Source of the DNA: Bacteroides luti
GTDB lineage: Bacteria > Bacteroidota > Bacteroidia > Bacteroidales > Bacteroidaceae
Length of the DNA: 64,000 bases
Reading direction: 5' to 3'
Assembly: GCF_900128905.1 (NCBI RefSeq)
Contig: NZ_FQTV01000015.1
Location: forward strand, 1 to 64,000
A program made the translations under genes and the position numbers. Of this stretch, positions 8,855 to 16,898 are shown piece after piece; positions within the stretch are counted from its first letter, which is position 1, and every line of letters begins with the position of its first letter. The notes beneath the pieces were generated by a model. The model did no database searches, was not told the DNA's origin, and saw only the letters and a list, made by a program, of their open reading frames with translations.

Positions 8855-9601
8855 ATGGGATTATTAGATGGAAAAACAGCAATTGTAACCGGAGCTGCTC
8901 GCGGTATCGGTAAAGCAATTGCTTTGAAGTTTGCTTCTGAAGGAGCAAATATTGCATTCACTGACCTTGTTATTGATGAAAATGCTAAGAATACAGAAAA
9001 AGAAATAGAAGCTTTTGGCGTAAAAGCTAAAGGTTATGCTTCTAACGCTGCAAACTTTGAAGATACAGCTAATGTTGTTGCTCAGATTGTTAAGGACTTT
9101 GGTCGTGTAGACATTCTTGTAAATAACGCTGGTATCACTCGTGATGGTTTGATGATGCGTATGAGCGAACAACAATGGGATATGGTTATTAATGTGAACT
9201 TGAAATCTGCGTTCAACTTTATCCACGCTATTACTCCGGTTATGATGAAACAAAAGACTGGTAGCATTATCAACATGGCTTCTGTTGTTGGTGTTTCTGG
9301 TAACGCTGGTCAATGTAACTACTCAGCTTCTAAAGCTGGTATGATTGGTTTAGCTAAATCAATTGCTAAAGAATTAGGTTCTCGTGGCGTTCGTGCAAAT
9401 GCAATCGCTCCAGGATTCATTATTACAGATATGACTGCTGCACTTACTGAAGAAGTAAGAGCTGAATGGGCTAAACAAATTCCTTTACGCCGTGGTGGTA
9501 CACCAGATGATGTAGCTAATGTTGCTACTTTCCTTGCTTCTGACTTGTCTTCTTATGTAACAGGACAGGTAATTCACTGCTGTGGTGGTATGAATATGTA
9601 A
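8855..9601 (+). CDS. fabG: 3-oxoacyl-[acyl-carrier-protein] reductase
   Basis: NADPH-dependent reduction of beta-ketoacyl-ACP in type II fatty acid synthesis, in the cytoplasm. The 248-residue short-chain dehydrogenase has the cofactor glycine motif TGAARGIG (residues 12-19), NNAG near 90, and the catalytic set Ser143, Tyr156 and Lys160 (YSASK). The C-terminal PLRRGGTPDDVANVATFLASD and SYVTGQVIHCCGGM pattern is characteristic of FabG (usual end: DGGM; here CCGGM). It is encoded 24 nt after tetR and 8 nt before a pseudouridine synthase gene, in the same direction. Codon use is highly biased, as expected for a well-expressed gene. Confidence 0.93.
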   Translation: MGLLDGKTAIVTGAARGIGKAIALKFASEGANIAFTDLVIDENAKNTEKEIEAFGVKAKGYASNAANFEDTANVVAQIVKDFGRVDILVNNAGITRDGLMMRMSEQQWDMVINVNLKSAFNFIHAITPVMMKQKTGSIINMASVVGVSGNAGQCNYSASKAGMIGLAKSIAKELGSRGVRANAIAPGFIITDMTAALTEEVRAEWAKQIPLRRGGTPDDVANVATFLASDLSSYVTGQVIHCCGGMNM

Positions 9602-9609
9602 TTTGAGGA

Positions 9610-10284
9610 ATGACCGTAATATACGAAGATAATCACATTATTGTTGTCAACAAGTCGAGCTCTGAGATTGTTCAGGGAGACAAAACAGGCGATACTCCAC
9701 TATCGGAGACTGTTAAGCAGTACCTGAAGGAGAAATACAACAAACCAGGCAATGTTTTTCTGGGAGTTGTTCACCGGTTGGATCGACCTGTAAGCGGAAT
9801 AGTTCTTTTTGCCAGAACCAGTAAAGCTCTTCCTCGTCTTAACGAGATGTTTAAGAATAGCGAGGTTAAAAAGACTTATTGGGCAATCGTAAAGAACTGT
9901 CCGAAGGAACCCGAAGGCGAATTGGTTCACTATCTGGTGCGTAACGAGAAACAAAACAAAAGTTATGCCTATGATAAAGAGGTTAAGGATTCAAAGAAAG
10001 CTATTCTCGACTATAAGTTGATTGGGCATTCGCAGAATTATTATCTTCTTGAAGTGCACCTGCATACCGGAAGGCATCATCAGATTCGATGTCAGTTGGC
10101 AAAAATGGGATGTCCCATTAAGGGAGACCTGAAATATGGTTCTCCACGTTCAAATCCGGACGGAAGTATTTGCCTGCATTCACGGAAGATTTCCTTTATT
10201 CATCCGGTTTCGAAAGAACTTATTGAATTGGAGGCTCCGGTTCCTGAAGGAAATTTGTGGAATGGATTTGAAATGCTAGGATAA
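9610..10284 (+). CDS. RluA family pseudouridine synthase
   Basis: Converts uridine to pseudouridine in rRNA or tRNA. The 224-residue protein shows the RluA motif HRLDRPVSGIVLFARTSKA with catalytic aspartate D58, and the C-terminal LLEVHLHTGRHHQIRCQLA and GDLKYG motifs of the family. It has no S4 domain, which makes it a short single-domain member (RluA/TruC/RsuA-like size). The exact target base cannot be told. It starts 8 nt after fabG and shares its transcription; a terminator follows at 10309. Confidence 0.9.
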   Translation: MTVIYEDNHIIVVNKSSSEIVQGDKTGDTPLSETVKQYLKEKYNKPGNVFLGVVHRLDRPVSGIVLFARTSKALPRLNEMFKNSEVKKTYWAIVKNCPKEPEGELVHYLVRNEKQNKSYAYDKEVKDSKKAILDYKLIGHSQNYYLLEVHLHTGRHHQIRCQLAKMGCPIKGDLKYGSPRSNPDGSICLHSRKISFIHPVSKELIELEAPVPEGNLWNGFEMLG

Positions 10285-10308
10285 TCATTATCTTCTTAAA
10301 AAATAATT

Positions 10309-10352
10309 AAAGAGCTGTTTGCCGGAATAAAATCCAGTGAACAGCTCTTTTT
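10309..10352 (+). terminator. Rho-independent terminator
   Basis: AAGAGCTGTT at 10310-10319 pairs with AACAGCTCTT about 20 nt later, followed by a T run. It closes the tetR-fabG-pseudouridine synthase group. Confidence 0.85.
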
Positions 10353-10472
10353 CTTAAATATGCATTAAAGCCTTCTGATATTTTGTAACTGCATAGGTGT
10401 ATGCAATCTTATAACCTTTAAAATCAGGAAAGTTATTCTTACCTTATTTCGTTATTACTTGGTTTTACTTCT

Positions 10473-10715
10473 GATATTACTTCGGGTATCGTTTGATAAA
10501 AGTAATTTTATTTTTAGTAATAGCTTGCTATACAGTTGCTTATGCTGCCCGTTTTTTCTTAAAAAGATAAATAAATCTTCGAAAAATAAATAACTGATAT
10601 AATCTGATTTACTTTAATGCTTCGTATAAAGCTACCAGATATGCTTCAAACCTGGTGCTTTTATGAATTTTCTTTTTAGCTTTCTTATCCATATCTGGTG
10701 GCAATAATATCAGAT
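10473..10715 (-). pseudogene. Decayed duplicate of the 3' end of a tRNA-dihydrouridine synthase gene plus its downstream flank
   Basis: This stretch is a diverged second copy of 10797-11035, which holds the last 30 or so codons of the intact dus gene and the sequence after it. Read on the minus strand it encodes PDMDKKAKKKIHKST followed by an EALK end and a TAA stop at 10609-10611. The intact gene has PDMDRKAKKKIHKST and ends EALK. Similarity continues past the stop codon to about 10473. The upstream coding part is absent, so this is a remnant and not a gene. It probably arose by tandem duplication followed by deletion. Confidence 0.8.
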
Positions 10716-10932
10716 AGAAATGGCTTATATAAAAACACATTCAATCTTTATTAGATGAGCTTTTGAGGCAGACTGTTTTCGCCAAAAGTTACGAAGAATA
10801 TTACTTCAGGTATCGTTTGATAAAAGTAATTTGAACTTTAGCAATAGCTTCCTATACAGCTGTTTATGCTCTTTATTTTTCTTAAAAAGATAAATAAATC
10901 TTCCGAAAAATAAAGAATTGCTATAATTTGCC

Positions 10933-11877
10933 TTACTTTAATGCTTCAGATACAGCAGTCCTGTAAGTCTCAATCTTTGTGCTTTTATGAATTTTCTTTT
11001 TTGCTTTTCTATCCATATCAGGCAGCAGATATTCCCAGATTGTCTTCATTTTGGTTACAAGCTGATCGTTTCCTTGCAAGTGTGCTTCGTAATAACTTAA
11101 AAGTGAATTATGAAATGCCTTCACTTTGGCATACATTTCTTCCCGGGAAAGAGTTCTTCCCAATTGATATTCGTAAGCCAACGCAGGATTGGAAAGCAAT
11201 CCTCTGCCAATCATTACCCCTGAGAGGCTTGGAAAGCGGTCTGAAATCGTTTTTATGTCGTCTAGGGTAGTGATGTCTCCGTTGTAGATAATTGGATGCT
11301 TACAGGCGTTATAAAACGTTTCGAAAGCATTCAAGTTAGTTTCTCCCTTGTATTGTTGTTTACCAATGCGGGCATGCAAGGCGATTTGCTTCAGTGGAAG
11401 ACTATTTAGTAAAGGTAGAAGTGCAAGGCATTCCTCCGGATTCTCTAGCCCTAAACGCATCTTTACCGAAAACGTCATATCTGGGAAGTCTTGAATGCAC
11501 GCTAAAAGCTCCTCAACTTCATTTGGAAAGGGGAGAATGCCCGAACCTTTATGACGGCGTACCAGCATAGGAAATGGGCATCCCATGTTTATATCAGCTT
11601 CTTTATACCCTTTTTCCTGGAAGAGTGCGACGATTTTCTTCATTTCTTCAGCGGTACTTGCTATCAGTTGCGGTACAAGATGGTGAACTGTATTGTTCTC
11701 TTTCTCTATATCCCGTAGTTCTCTGTTGCGGAAAGATTCCCCTTTTTCCAAACGGACAAAGGGTGTGTAGTAAGTATCTACGCCACCAAAAATTGTTTCG
11801 TGGGCGTTGCGATAAGGTGCATCGGTAAAGCCCTGTAAAGGAGCAAAGTGAATGGGGATTTTCTTCTCGTCTTGCAT
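10933..11877 (-). CDS. tRNA-dihydrouridine synthase family protein
   Basis: FMN-dependent reduction of uridine to dihydrouridine in tRNA. The 314-residue protein is a TIM-barrel Dus: APLQGFTDAPYR at residues 12-23, the catalytic cysteine C100 in INMGCP, the conserved SVKMRLG strand, the ALHARIGKQQYKG segment and the FMN phosphate-binding MIGRGLLSNP. The C terminus has a basic stretch (RKAKKKIHKSTK) suited to RNA contact. It is a lone gene transcribed away from a HAD phosphatase gene, with a -7 box TATCTTTG at 11894-11901. A broken copy of its 3' end lies just downstream. Which of the Dus subfamilies it belongs to is not certain; DusC-like length fits. Confidence 0.92.
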   Translation of the reverse strand: MQDEKKIPIHFAPLQGFTDAPYRNAHETIFGGVDTYYTPFVRLEKGESFRNRELRDIEKENNTVHHLVPQLIASTAEEMKKIVALFQEKGYKEADINMGCPFPMLVRRHKGSGILPFPNEVEELLACIQDFPDMTFSVKMRLGLENPEECLALLPLLNSLPLKQIALHARIGKQQYKGETNLNAFETFYNACKHPIIYNGDITTLDDIKTISDRFPSLSGVMIGRGLLSNPALAYEYQLGRTLSREEMYAKVKAFHNSLLSYYEAHLQGNDQLVTKMKTIWEYLLPDMDRKAKKKIHKSTKIETYRTAVSEALK

Positions 11878-11893
11878 ATATCTTTTTTGTTGG

Positions 11894-11901
11894 CAAAGAT
11901 A
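11894..11901 (-). promoter_or_regulatory. -7 box of the dihydrouridine synthase gene
   Basis: TATCTTTG on the minus strand, 17 nt upstream of the start codon, with a TTGG about 21 nt further up. This fits the Bacteroidetes promoter pattern. Confidence 0.6.
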
Positions 11902-11974
11902 AGTTTAAAAGGAGAACTTGAACCAATCTTGCGGAATAATCCATCGATGTGTGGTGCCGAATTTCTTTTTTGCC

Positions 11975-11982
11975 TACTTTTG
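11975..11982 (+). promoter_or_regulatory. -7 box of the HAD phosphatase gene
   Basis: TACTTTTG on the plus strand, 27 nt before the ATG at 12009. Because this box lies inside the longest open frame, it rules out the upstream start at 11949. Confidence 0.65.
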
Positions 11983-12008
11983 CAGTGAATTTCATAGGTG
12001 ATAAAAAG

Positions 12009-12632
12009 ATGGAACGAATAAAGAATATTGTATTTGACTTCGGTGGAGTGATTGTGAATTTCTCGCGTGAAGCTGCAGTGAAGAAGTTTGAAGAGATAGG
12101 AGTGGCTAATGCCAATGATTTACTGGATGCATATCATCAGAAGGGAGCTTTCCTCCAAGTGGAAGATGGAACTATCAATGCTGAAGAGTTTCGGATTATT
12201 CTGAGTGAACTGGCCGGAAAAGAACTTACTTACGAGCAGGTTAAAGAAGGATGGCTGGGCTTTATGCTCGATGTTCCTCAATATCGTCTGGAGTATTTGC
12301 TGGAACTTAGAAAGAAATATAAGCTCTATATTCTGAGTAATACAAATCCTTATGTTATGAGCTGGGCTCGTAGCAATGATTTTACGATAGCAGGAAGACC
12401 TTTGGACGACTATTTTGATAAAATATATACTTCGTACGAACTAAAGGCTGTAAAGCCCGGAAAAACCATTTTTGAGTTAATGATTAAAGATGCGGATATG
12501 TTGCCTGGAGAAACATTGTTTGTTGACGATGGACCGGCCAATATTAAAATGGCAAAAGAATTAGGTATGATGACGTTTCAGCCTATCAATGGAGAAGACT
12601 GGCGTGATGATTTAACTGCTTTGCTGAAGTAA
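12009..12632 (+). CDS. HAD family phosphatase, YihX-like
   Basis: Haloacid dehalogenase superfamily hydrolase of 207 residues, probably acting on a small phosphorylated metabolite in the cytoplasm. Motif I is VFDFGGVI with nucleophile D10; the usual second aspartate of DxD is replaced by glycine (DFG), as in YihX-type members, which carry DLG. Motif II is LSNTN, the motif III lysine lies in AVKPGK, and motif IV is VDDGPAN. A helical cap sits between motifs I and II (subclass IA). The ATG at 12009 is chosen because a promoter box lies at 11975-11982; an in-frame start at 11949 would precede it. The substrate is unknown, with a sugar phosphate such as glucose-1-phosphate a reasonable guess. Confidence 0.88.
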   Translation: MERIKNIVFDFGGVIVNFSREAAVKKFEEIGVANANDLLDAYHQKGAFLQVEDGTINAEEFRIILSELAGKELTYEQVKEGWLGFMLDVPQYRLEYLLELRKKYKLYILSNTNPYVMSWARSNDFTIAGRPLDDYFDKIYTSYELKAVKPGKTIFELMIKDADMLPGETLFVDDGPANIKMAKELGMMTFQPINGEDWRDDLTALLK

Positions 12633-12746
12633 GATTGTGGCTAGTCTGTGGCCGGACTTCTATTTATAGAGGTTCAGGATGGTTAATAAGCTGCTTTTTT
12701 ATAACTTCAACCATGGGTTTAAAAAACTTCAGGTTTAATTAATATT

Positions 12747-12824
12747 TCCTTGTACAAAAGAATGTAATCTTTTGTACAGAAGATTGAATTCTTTTGTACA
12801 AAACAAATCATTCTTCTGTACAAG
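12747..12824. repeat. Nested inverted repeats built on CTTTTGTACA, probable bidirectional terminator
   Basis: Four copies of a CTTTTGTACA-like core occur in alternating orientation within 78 bases. The outer arms, CCTTGTACAAAAGAATG (12747-12763) and CATTCTTCTGTACAAGG (12808-12824), pair over 17 positions with one mismatch. The inner part contains a second palindrome (ATCTTTTGTACAGAAGAT). A T run follows on the plus strand. It lies between the convergent HAD and MATE genes. Confidence 0.7.
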
Positions 12825-12899
12825 GATTTTTTTATTTAACTTGAAGAAATAAAAAACAGTGGCGAGAGATCGAATAATCTGCTTCCGGTTATGTGCTGT

Positions 12900-14237
12900 T
12901 TATAATAGCGTTCTTTTCCTGAATCGCAGGTAGAACATTATTCCCGCGCTGGAAAGTCCGAAAGGGAAGGACATCCATATACCCACAATTCCCCAGTTCA
13001 GTATAAATCCAAAGAAGTAACCTGCCGGAATAGATATCAGAAAATAGCTGATGAAAGCAATGTACATCATTGGTTTTACGTCGGCAATACCCCGCAGTGC
13101 ATTGGCAAAAGTAATTTGTGTGCCGTCGCCAAACTGATACAACAGGAAAGGGAAGATAAGAGCCACTACCGTTTGGCTAACCTCTGGGCTGTCTGTAAAC
13201 ATACCCCCAAGATAATTCCTCAAAAGGAATATAGATCCTGCTGAGATTACGGCCATCATCGCGATGATGTGAAAGCCTGCGTAAGCGGAACGGCGAACAT
13301 TGACAATATCGTTCTGCCCCCTGAAATTACTAACTCTCACGGCTATTGCAGCACCCATTCCGTAGTAAATCATAAAGCAGAGGCTTGAGATGGTTAGCAT
13401 AACCTGATGCGAAGCCAGTGCAATACTGCCTAGCCACCCCACCATTACGGTGCTGAATGTGAAAGATGCAGTTTCCATTCCCATTTGCAGGGCAATAGGC
13501 CAGCCAAGTTCGTTGAGCCGTTTGAAAATGCTGTGCGAGAATCCTTTCAGTTTAAACCCTTTCAGATAGATAGCATATCGTTTGCTGTACAGAAATATGC
13601 CGGCAAAGGCCAGAGCCATCAGGATGCGTGAGATAAGTGTACTCAGTCCGGCACCCATAAGTCCCATTTCTGGAAGGCCTAGTTTACCGTAAATCAACAA
13701 ATAATTCAGGATAATGTGTAGCGTGTTGCCTATCAGCAGAATCCACATAGAGGCTTTCGTATCCGTAATTCCATCGGCAAATTGCTTAAATGAATTAAAG
13801 ATAAGCACAAAAATAAGGGATGCCAGCAGGATGAGAAAGTATGGACGAATCAATGGAAGAAGTTCTTTTGGCTGACCAAAGTTGTGCACATTGAGATAGA
13901 TTACGAACATAATGAACGTAATAAGCAGTGCTACCAGAATATTGGCGGCAAGGCTGTTCTTCAGTGCTTGCCCCGCTCCAGTAGAATCGCCTTTTCCGAA
14001 AAGACTTCCCACAATGGGAGTGAGTCCGTAGGAGAAACCTGTACTGAAAATAATGGCCAAAGTAAAAACGTTATTCACAAAAGAGGCGGCTGCCAGCTCA
14101 ATAGTGCTGTGCTGGCCCACCATCATTGTGTCGGCAAAGCCGAGAATAATCATGCCCAACTGCCCGATAACGATAGGAATTCCTAAACGAAGCAGCGCAT
14201 TATAGTGCTCTTTGTATGTTGCAAAGAATCCGATCAT
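12900..14237 (-). CDS. MATE family efflux transporter
   Basis: Inner membrane multidrug/toxin extrusion antiporter, 445 residues with about 12 hydrophobic segments in two MatE halves. The first half begins LRLGIPIVIGQLGMIILGFADTMMVGQ (about residues 17-43), a family signature. The second half has WPIALQMGMETASFTFSTVMVGWLG (about 245-270). Its start codon overlaps the stop of the upstream M16 peptidase gene by 4 bp, so the two are translationally coupled. It is the last gene of the cyclophilin-M16-MATE operon. Substrates and coupling ion (sodium or proton) cannot be inferred. Confidence 0.93.
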   Translation of the reverse strand: MIGFFATYKEHYNALLRLGIPIVIGQLGMIILGFADTMMVGQHSTIELAAASFVNNVFTLAIIFSTGFSYGLTPIVGSLFGKGDSTGAGQALKNSLAANILVALLITFIMFVIYLNVHNFGQPKELLPLIRPYFLILLASLIFVLIFNSFKQFADGITDTKASMWILLIGNTLHIILNYLLIYGKLGLPEMGLMGAGLSTLISRILMALAFAGIFLYSKRYAIYLKGFKLKGFSHSIFKRLNELGWPIALQMGMETASFTFSTVMVGWLGSIALASHQVMLTISSLCFMIYYGMGAAIAVRVSNFRGQNDIVNVRRSAYAGFHIIAMMAVISAGSIFLLRNYLGGMFTDSPEVSQTVVALIFPFLLYQFGDGTQITFANALRGIADVKPMMYIAFISYFLISIPAGYFFGFILNWGIVGIWMSFPFGLSSAGIMFYLRFRKRTLL

Positions 14238-15478
14238 GCTTCCTTCTTTGCTATATAACGAAGAGTAGAGCAGTTGTTGTGCACAAAAGCCTTGCTGGCA
14301 ATCTCTTTTAACTGATCGGCAGTAACTTTCCGGTAATTGTTCACTTCGTTGTTCAGATCTTCTGCTTTGCTTATCAGTTCAAAGAATGCCAGATTTGTGG
14401 CAACATTCAGATAATTAATGTTGCTGAATATTTGTTCGGACTCGAACTTATTTTTCACTTTCTCCAGTTCGTGTTCATCCACAAGAGTATTCTTCAGCGC
14501 TTCAAGCTCTTTCCATACAGCAGCTTCCGCCTGCTCCAGAGAAACACCCGGTGCCGGTTTTCCTGAAATCTGGAATAAGCCGGGCTCTACACTTCCCGAA
14601 ATGTAGGCATCAATGGAACTGAATATCTGGCGTTCCTTAACCAGATGCTGGGTAAGTCGGCTAGAGTTTCCATTGCTCAGTACATCCGATAAAATATCAA
14701 ATGCATAATAGTCCGGATGTATACGTTCGGTCATGTGAAAAGCCATGTAAAGAGAATCGAGTGGCACGTCACGTTCCACTTCCTGTCGTCTTTCCTCCGT
14801 CTGCTTTGGCTCACAAGGCAGATTTCGTACACGAATATCCCGCGCAGGAATAGGACCAAACCATTTTTCTGCCAATCGGATAGTCTCTTCAAACGATATA
14901 TTTCCGGTAACGCAAAGAATGGCATTATTGGGTGCATAGAAGTGAAAAAAGAAATCTTTTACATCTTCCAGCGTTGCATTGGTAATGTGTGAAATTTCCT
15001 TGCCGATGGTAGGCCATTGGTAAGGATGTTCCTTAAAAGCCATCGGACGAACCAGGTGAGACACATCTCCGTAAGGCTGATTCAGATAGCGTTGCTTAAA
15101 CTCTTCTGATACCACCTGGCGCTGAACATCGAGGCTTTTAGAATTAAAATCCAGACTTAACATGCGATCCGATTCCAGCCAGAATCCTGTTTCCACGTTT
15201 TGTTTGGGCAGGGTGAGGTAATAGTTGGTGATATCATTGTTGGTCCACGCATTATTTTCCCCGCCGGCCAACTGAACCGGAGCATCATAATCGGGAATGT
15301 TTACCGACCCTCCGAACATTAAATGTTCAAAAAGGTGGGCAAACCCCGTGTGTTCCTTGTCTTCGTCCTTCGCCCCTACATTATACAACACATTGATGGC
15401 AACCATCTGTGTGCTTAAATCTTCAGAGTGTATCAGGCGAAGTCCGTTTTCAAGGTTATGTCTGTTTACTTCAATCAT
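14234..15478 (-). CDS. M16 family zinc peptidase
   Basis: Insulinase/pitrilysin-family protein of 414 residues. The inverted zinc motif HLFEH is at residues 48-52 (GFAHLFEHLMFGGS), so this is a catalytically competent half; the third zinc ligand is expected in the EEFKQR region about 75 residues on. The second half carries the inactive M16 C domain. There is no signal peptide, which suggests a cytoplasmic location, unlike many secreted Bacteroidetes M16 proteins. It lies 1 nt after the cyclophilin gene and overlaps the MATE gene by 4 bp. A separate inactive partner subunit is not encoded nearby. Confidence 0.92.
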   Translation of the reverse strand: MIEVNRHNLENGLRLIHSEDLSTQMVAINVLYNVGAKDEDKEHTGFAHLFEHLMFGGSVNIPDYDAPVQLAGGENNAWTNNDITNYYLTLPKQNVETGFWLESDRMLSLDFNSKSLDVQRQVVSEEFKQRYLNQPYGDVSHLVRPMAFKEHPYQWPTIGKEISHITNATLEDVKDFFFHFYAPNNAILCVTGNISFEETIRLAEKWFGPIPARDIRVRNLPCEPKQTEERRQEVERDVPLDSLYMAFHMTERIHPDYYAFDILSDVLSNGNSSRLTQHLVKERQIFSSIDAYISGSVEPGLFQISGKPAPGVSLEQAEAAVWKELEALKNTLVDEHELEKVKNKFESEQIFSNINYLNVATNLAFFELISKAEDLNNEVNNYRKVTADQLKEIASKAFVHNNCSTLRYIAKKEA

Positions 15479-15479
15479 C

Positions 15480-16322
15480 TTATTCCAGTACGATAACTTT
15501 CATTTTAATATCTTCTTCAGGACGATCGGCACGGTTAGTCTTTACTTTCTGAATAGAGTCAACCACTTCCATACCTTCCACAACTTCTCCGAATACAGTA
15601 TATTGGTTATCAAGATGAGGCGTTCCACCAACAGTAGTATAAGCCTTTACCTGTTCTGGAGTAAACTTAAAGTCGGGCAGAGAATCTGCCTTTGCTTTTG
15701 CTTCAGCAATCAGCTCTTCCTGCAATTCATAAAGTCCTTCTTTGTCGCGGTCAAGTCTCAGCTTTTTAATCTTAGCTGCATTCTTGCTAACCAAAGTATT
15801 GAAAACCTCTTCCACTTTGCCGTGGTTAATTTGTTGTTCCATGTTCAGAATCTGACCTTCGGAATATTTCTTTCCGGTAACGATGTAGAACTGGCAGCCA
15901 CTGGAAGCTTTCTTCGGATTTACTTCGTCACTTTGACGGGCAGCCGAAAGAACTCCTTTTTTATGGAAGTATTGTGGATAAACAAACTCCGCAGGAACAG
16001 TGTAACCGGTATCTCCCGAGCCAAGCATTTTGCCTTTAGGCGCATTCTTTGAGTCCGGATCACCACCCTGAATCATAAAGTCTTTAATTACACGGTGAAA
16101 AATAGTACCGTCATAAAAGCCTTTCTGAGCAAGTTTGATGAAGTTGTCACGGTGTTGTGGTGTTTCGTTGTAGAGTTTAATCTTTATGTCACCTAAATCT
16201 GTTTGTATCAACAGCATTGTTTCTTTCTGATTTTCCATTTTTTCTTTTTTATTTTGGGAGAATCCCGGTGAAAATATACCTGTTAAAAGGCTTAATAATA
16301 TAATCAGTAATTGCTTTTTCAT
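15480..16322 (-). CDS. Peptidyl-prolyl cis-trans isomerase, cyclophilin type, exported
   Basis: Catalyses proline isomerisation in exported proteins, probably in the periplasm. The 280-residue protein has a signal peptide (hydrophobic residues about 5-17, cleavage near FSQ). The cyclophilin fold shows IFHRVIKDFMIQGGDP, GCQFYIVTG and QYTVFGEVVEGMEVVDSI. A charged helical insertion of about 75 residues sits between the FYIVTG strand and the final part of the fold. The ATG at 16322 is preferred to one 20 codons upstream because a promoter with -7 box TATTTTTG lies at 16347-16354, inside the longer frame. It heads the operon with the M16 and MATE genes. Confidence 0.93.
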   Translation of the reverse strand: MKKQLLIILLSLLTGIFSPGFSQNKKEKMENQKETMLLIQTDLGDIKIKLYNETPQHRDNFIKLAQKGFYDGTIFHRVIKDFMIQGGDPDSKNAPKGKMLGSGDTGYTVPAEFVYPQYFHKKGVLSAARQSDEVNPKKASSGCQFYIVTGKKYSEGQILNMEQQINHGKVEEVFNTLVSKNAAKIKKLRLDRDKEGLYELQEELIAEAKAKADSLPDFKFTPEQVKAYTTVGGTPHLDNQYTVFGEVVEGMEVVDSIQKVKTNRADRPEEDIKMKVIVLE

Positions 16323-16346
16323 GAGAATAAACTGATAAATTAGGGA

Positions 16347-16378
16347 CAAAAATAGTACTTTGGACTTATTAAGCCAAA
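16347..16378 (-). promoter_or_regulatory. Promoter of the cyclophilin-M16-MATE operon
   Basis: On the minus strand TTTG (plus 16375-16378) and TATTTTTG (plus 16347-16354) are 20 nt apart, close to the Bacteroidetes consensus. Confidence 0.65.
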
Positions 16379-16453
16379 ACAAACCGGCGCTAATTAGGAC
16401 CTTTTATAGAATCCGCGCCTTTCTGAAGAAAATATAACAGGTTCTAATCTCTG

Positions 16454-16774
16454 TTATTGATAGAATACTGCAGTTCCGCAAGCAGTAACCATCAGCATGC
16501 TTCCGTTTGATCCTACTGTTTCATAATCAATATCAATACCTATTACGGCATTGGCACCCATTCTCATAGCCTGTTCTGTCATTTCTTTCAAAGCTGTGTC
16601 TTTAGCTTCGCGAAGAACTTTTTCATAAGAATTTGAACGTCCACCGATGATATCACGTATCCCGGCAAATATATCTTTAAAAATATTAGCACCAATAATG
16701 GTTTCGCCAGAGACTATACCGTAGTAGGTGGTAATGGTTTTACCTTCAATAATATTAGTAGTTGATAATAACAT
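16454..16774 (-). CDS. YbjQ/UPF0145 family protein
   Basis: A 106-residue small protein of the YbjQ family (heavy-metal-binding domain of unknown role). Visible family signatures are [34 protein letters not shown] in the first half and [20 protein letters not shown] in the second. The fold is thought to form a pentameric ring, but its biochemical role is not established. It is monocistronic on the minus strand with a -7 box TATATTTG at 16810-16817. Confidence 0.9.
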   Translation of the reverse strand: MLLSTTNIIEGKTITTYYGIVSGETIIGANIFKDIFAGIRDIIGGRSNSYEKVLREAKDTALKEMTEQAMRMGANAVIGIDIDYETVGSNGSMLMVTACGTAVFYQ

Positions 16775-16809
16775 AATGTCTTTTTCTTTAGATGTTAATA
16801 GAATGGGAA

Positions 16810-16817
16810 CAAATATA
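16810..16817 (-). promoter_or_regulatory. -7 box of the YbjQ-family gene
   Basis: TATATTTG on the minus strand, 36 nt upstream of the start codon. No clear -33 element is seen. Confidence 0.5.
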
Positions 16818-16898
16818 TATTTTTTGTGTGAATAAATAATCTAAAAACAAACAAGATGTGGAAATAAATGTTTTCTTTGTATAAGACTTCACTTAAAC

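Noticed and set aside
8864..9313. A minus-strand gene opposite fabG
   Set aside because: It is the antisense shadow of a strongly biased gene and shows no protein-like features.
10353..10472. An insertion sequence or transposon remnant between the pseudouridine synthase and dus genes
   Set aside because: No transposase fragment or terminal inverted repeats are visible; the repeated DNA is explained by duplication of the dus 3' region.
11949..12008. An upstream start for the HAD phosphatase
   Set aside because: The -7 box at 11975-11982 lies inside this stretch, so the transcript begins after it.
12009..12632. Loss of activity of the HAD phosphatase because motif I is DFGG
   Set aside because: The first aspartate is intact, and YihX-type enzymes with DLG at this place are active.
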